A stretch of 20,610 nt of DNA from Candidatus Saccharimonadota bacterium (GTDB lineage Bacteria; Patescibacteriota; Saccharimonadia; Saccharimonadales; UBA4665): NCBI GenBank assembly GCA_028289265.1, contig JAQGGU010000022.1:1-20610 (forward strand). Reading direction: 5' to 3'. Every line of letters begins with the position of its first letter. Position 1 is the stretch's first letter. This document shows, one piece after another, positions 20,006 to 20,610 of this stretch. A model generated the notes under the pieces. That model saw only the letters and a program-made list of their open reading frames with translations. It did not search any database and was not told the origin of the DNA. A program made the position numbers and the translations under genes.

Positions 20006-20610
20006 ATGGCATATTTGGCTTCTTCCGAGGGTAACACGTACCAATCTATCAAGCGTATCCGTATTTGGTATGCGCTGCTTATCCTTGTCATGGCCATCTT
20101 TCTCGTCCGTGTCTTTTATCTGCAGGTCATTCGTTATGACCACTATAAAAACGCTGCTTTGTCGGACCAACTCAAGCAGTATCAGGTACCAGCTACGCGC
20201 GGCAGTATCTTGGGTTATGACGGTGATAAAACCCTTCCCATAGTTCTGAATGAAAAACTTTATACTTTGTACGCAGACCCCGCATTTATTAAGGACGCGC
20301 CTAAAGTCGCTCGGGACGTAACGAATATTGTCGGCGGTGATACGGACAAATATGAAAAACTGATGCGCACCAAAGACAGCCGCTATCAGATTCTTGCCAA
20401 GAAAGTAACCGAAGAGCAGAAAGACAAGATTACCAAGCTGGAACACCCCGGCCTAGGCACGACACGCCAGGATTACCGCACGTACCCGCAGGGGACTTTG
20501 GCATCCCAGGTACTCGGCTTTGTGAATGATGAAGGCGTTGGCTCATATGGGATCGAGCAGGCGCTTAATGACAAGCTGAAAGGACAAGCAGGCGAACTGA
20601 AGGCTATTAC
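20006..20610 (+). CDS. ftsI: class B penicillin-binding protein (FtsI/PBP2-like), N-terminal part, cut by window edge
   Basis: An open frame of 201 codons runs off the end of the window. A short cytoplasmic N-terminus (MAYLASSEGNTYQSIKR) is followed by one membrane helix (about residues 20-40, IWYALLILVMAIFLVRVFYL). The pedestal/dimerisation domain then has the family hallmark VPATRGSILGYDG. It continues with YTLYADPAFI, LGTTRQDYRTYPQG, and SQVLGFVNDEGVGSYGIEQ, the standard order before the transpeptidase domain. The active-site SxxK is beyond the window. In a dcw cluster this is most likely the septal transpeptidase FtsI. Confidence 0.92.
   Translation, partial: MAYLASSEGNTYQSIKRIRIWYALLILVMAIFLVRVFYLQVIRYDHYKNAALSDQLKQYQVPATRGSILGYDGDKTLPIVLNEKLYTLYADPAFIKDAPKVARDVTNIVGGDTDKYEKLMRTKDSRYQILAKKVTEEQKDKITKLEHPGLGTTRQDYRTYPQGTLASQVLGFVNDEGVGSYGIEQALNDKLKGQAGELKAI

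Overview
The window reads like a chromosome segment of a Candidatus Saccharibacteria (TM7, Patescibacteria/CPR) or a close relative. This assignment is inference from gene content: a short MraZ followed by RsmH, an FtsL-like protein and a class B PBP; a LysM protein with an actinobacterial-type Rpf domain; a G5/Excalibur-like surface protein; a SipW-type signal peptidase next to a TasA/camelysin-like protein; many small compact genes; standard stop codons. No phage, transposase, IS or CRISPR array is visible.

Layout. 1-42 is the 5' part of a tRNA-Thr (GGU anticodon) leaving the window on the minus strand. 131-3034 holds a PQ-loop-like membrane protein, a DUF3137-like membrane protein, a HAD phosphatase, a small unrecognised minus-strand gene, and a pyridoxamine-phosphate-oxidase-like flavoprotein. 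3105-4966 is a divergent pair, LysM-Rpf on minus and G5/Excalibur-like on plus, separated by about 490 nt with a long rpf leader and a 14-nt direct repeat. 5012-7830 carries RNase HI, a DUF1801/YdeI protein, an RBBP9-like hydrolase, an unknown and a NYN-domain protein. 7832-8929 is a minus-strand pair: a PsiE-like membrane protein and a LURP-one/scramblase-like gene broken by an in-frame TAA. 8983-13733 has a Nudix hydrolase, unknowns, a DUF4868/KwaB-like protein and a Pif1-type helicase with a Myb-like tail. 13857-14985 is the TasA-like/SipW-like pair. 15069-16543 is a metallo-beta-lactamase-fold hydrolase with an aldo/keto reductase. 16621-16914 is a small membrane protein. 17290 to the end is the dcw (division and cell wall) cluster.

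Two signals stand out. First, most monocistronic genes lack a Shine-Dalgarno and instead have a TATGAT/TATAAT-type -10 box ending 6 nt (sometimes 7-10) before the start codon, so transcription should begin at or within a few bases of the start codon. Leaderless expression seems to be the default here. Genes with a Shine-Dalgarno are mostly second cistrons, secreted proteins or division genes. This rule also corrected several starts and exposed the gene at 2174-2512.

Second, the 724-nt gap between mraZ and rsmH has its own good promoter right after mraZ and a long-range complementarity (17951-17977 with 18195-18221, 25 of 27 positions pairable including two G-U). It also holds nested local hairpins and a G-poor, A/C-rich interior. 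It is the best candidate here for an undescribed structured RNA, either a separate RNA or a giant rsmH leader. mraZ itself has four phased GTGGGTA repeats in its promoter region, the expected form of an MraZ operator.
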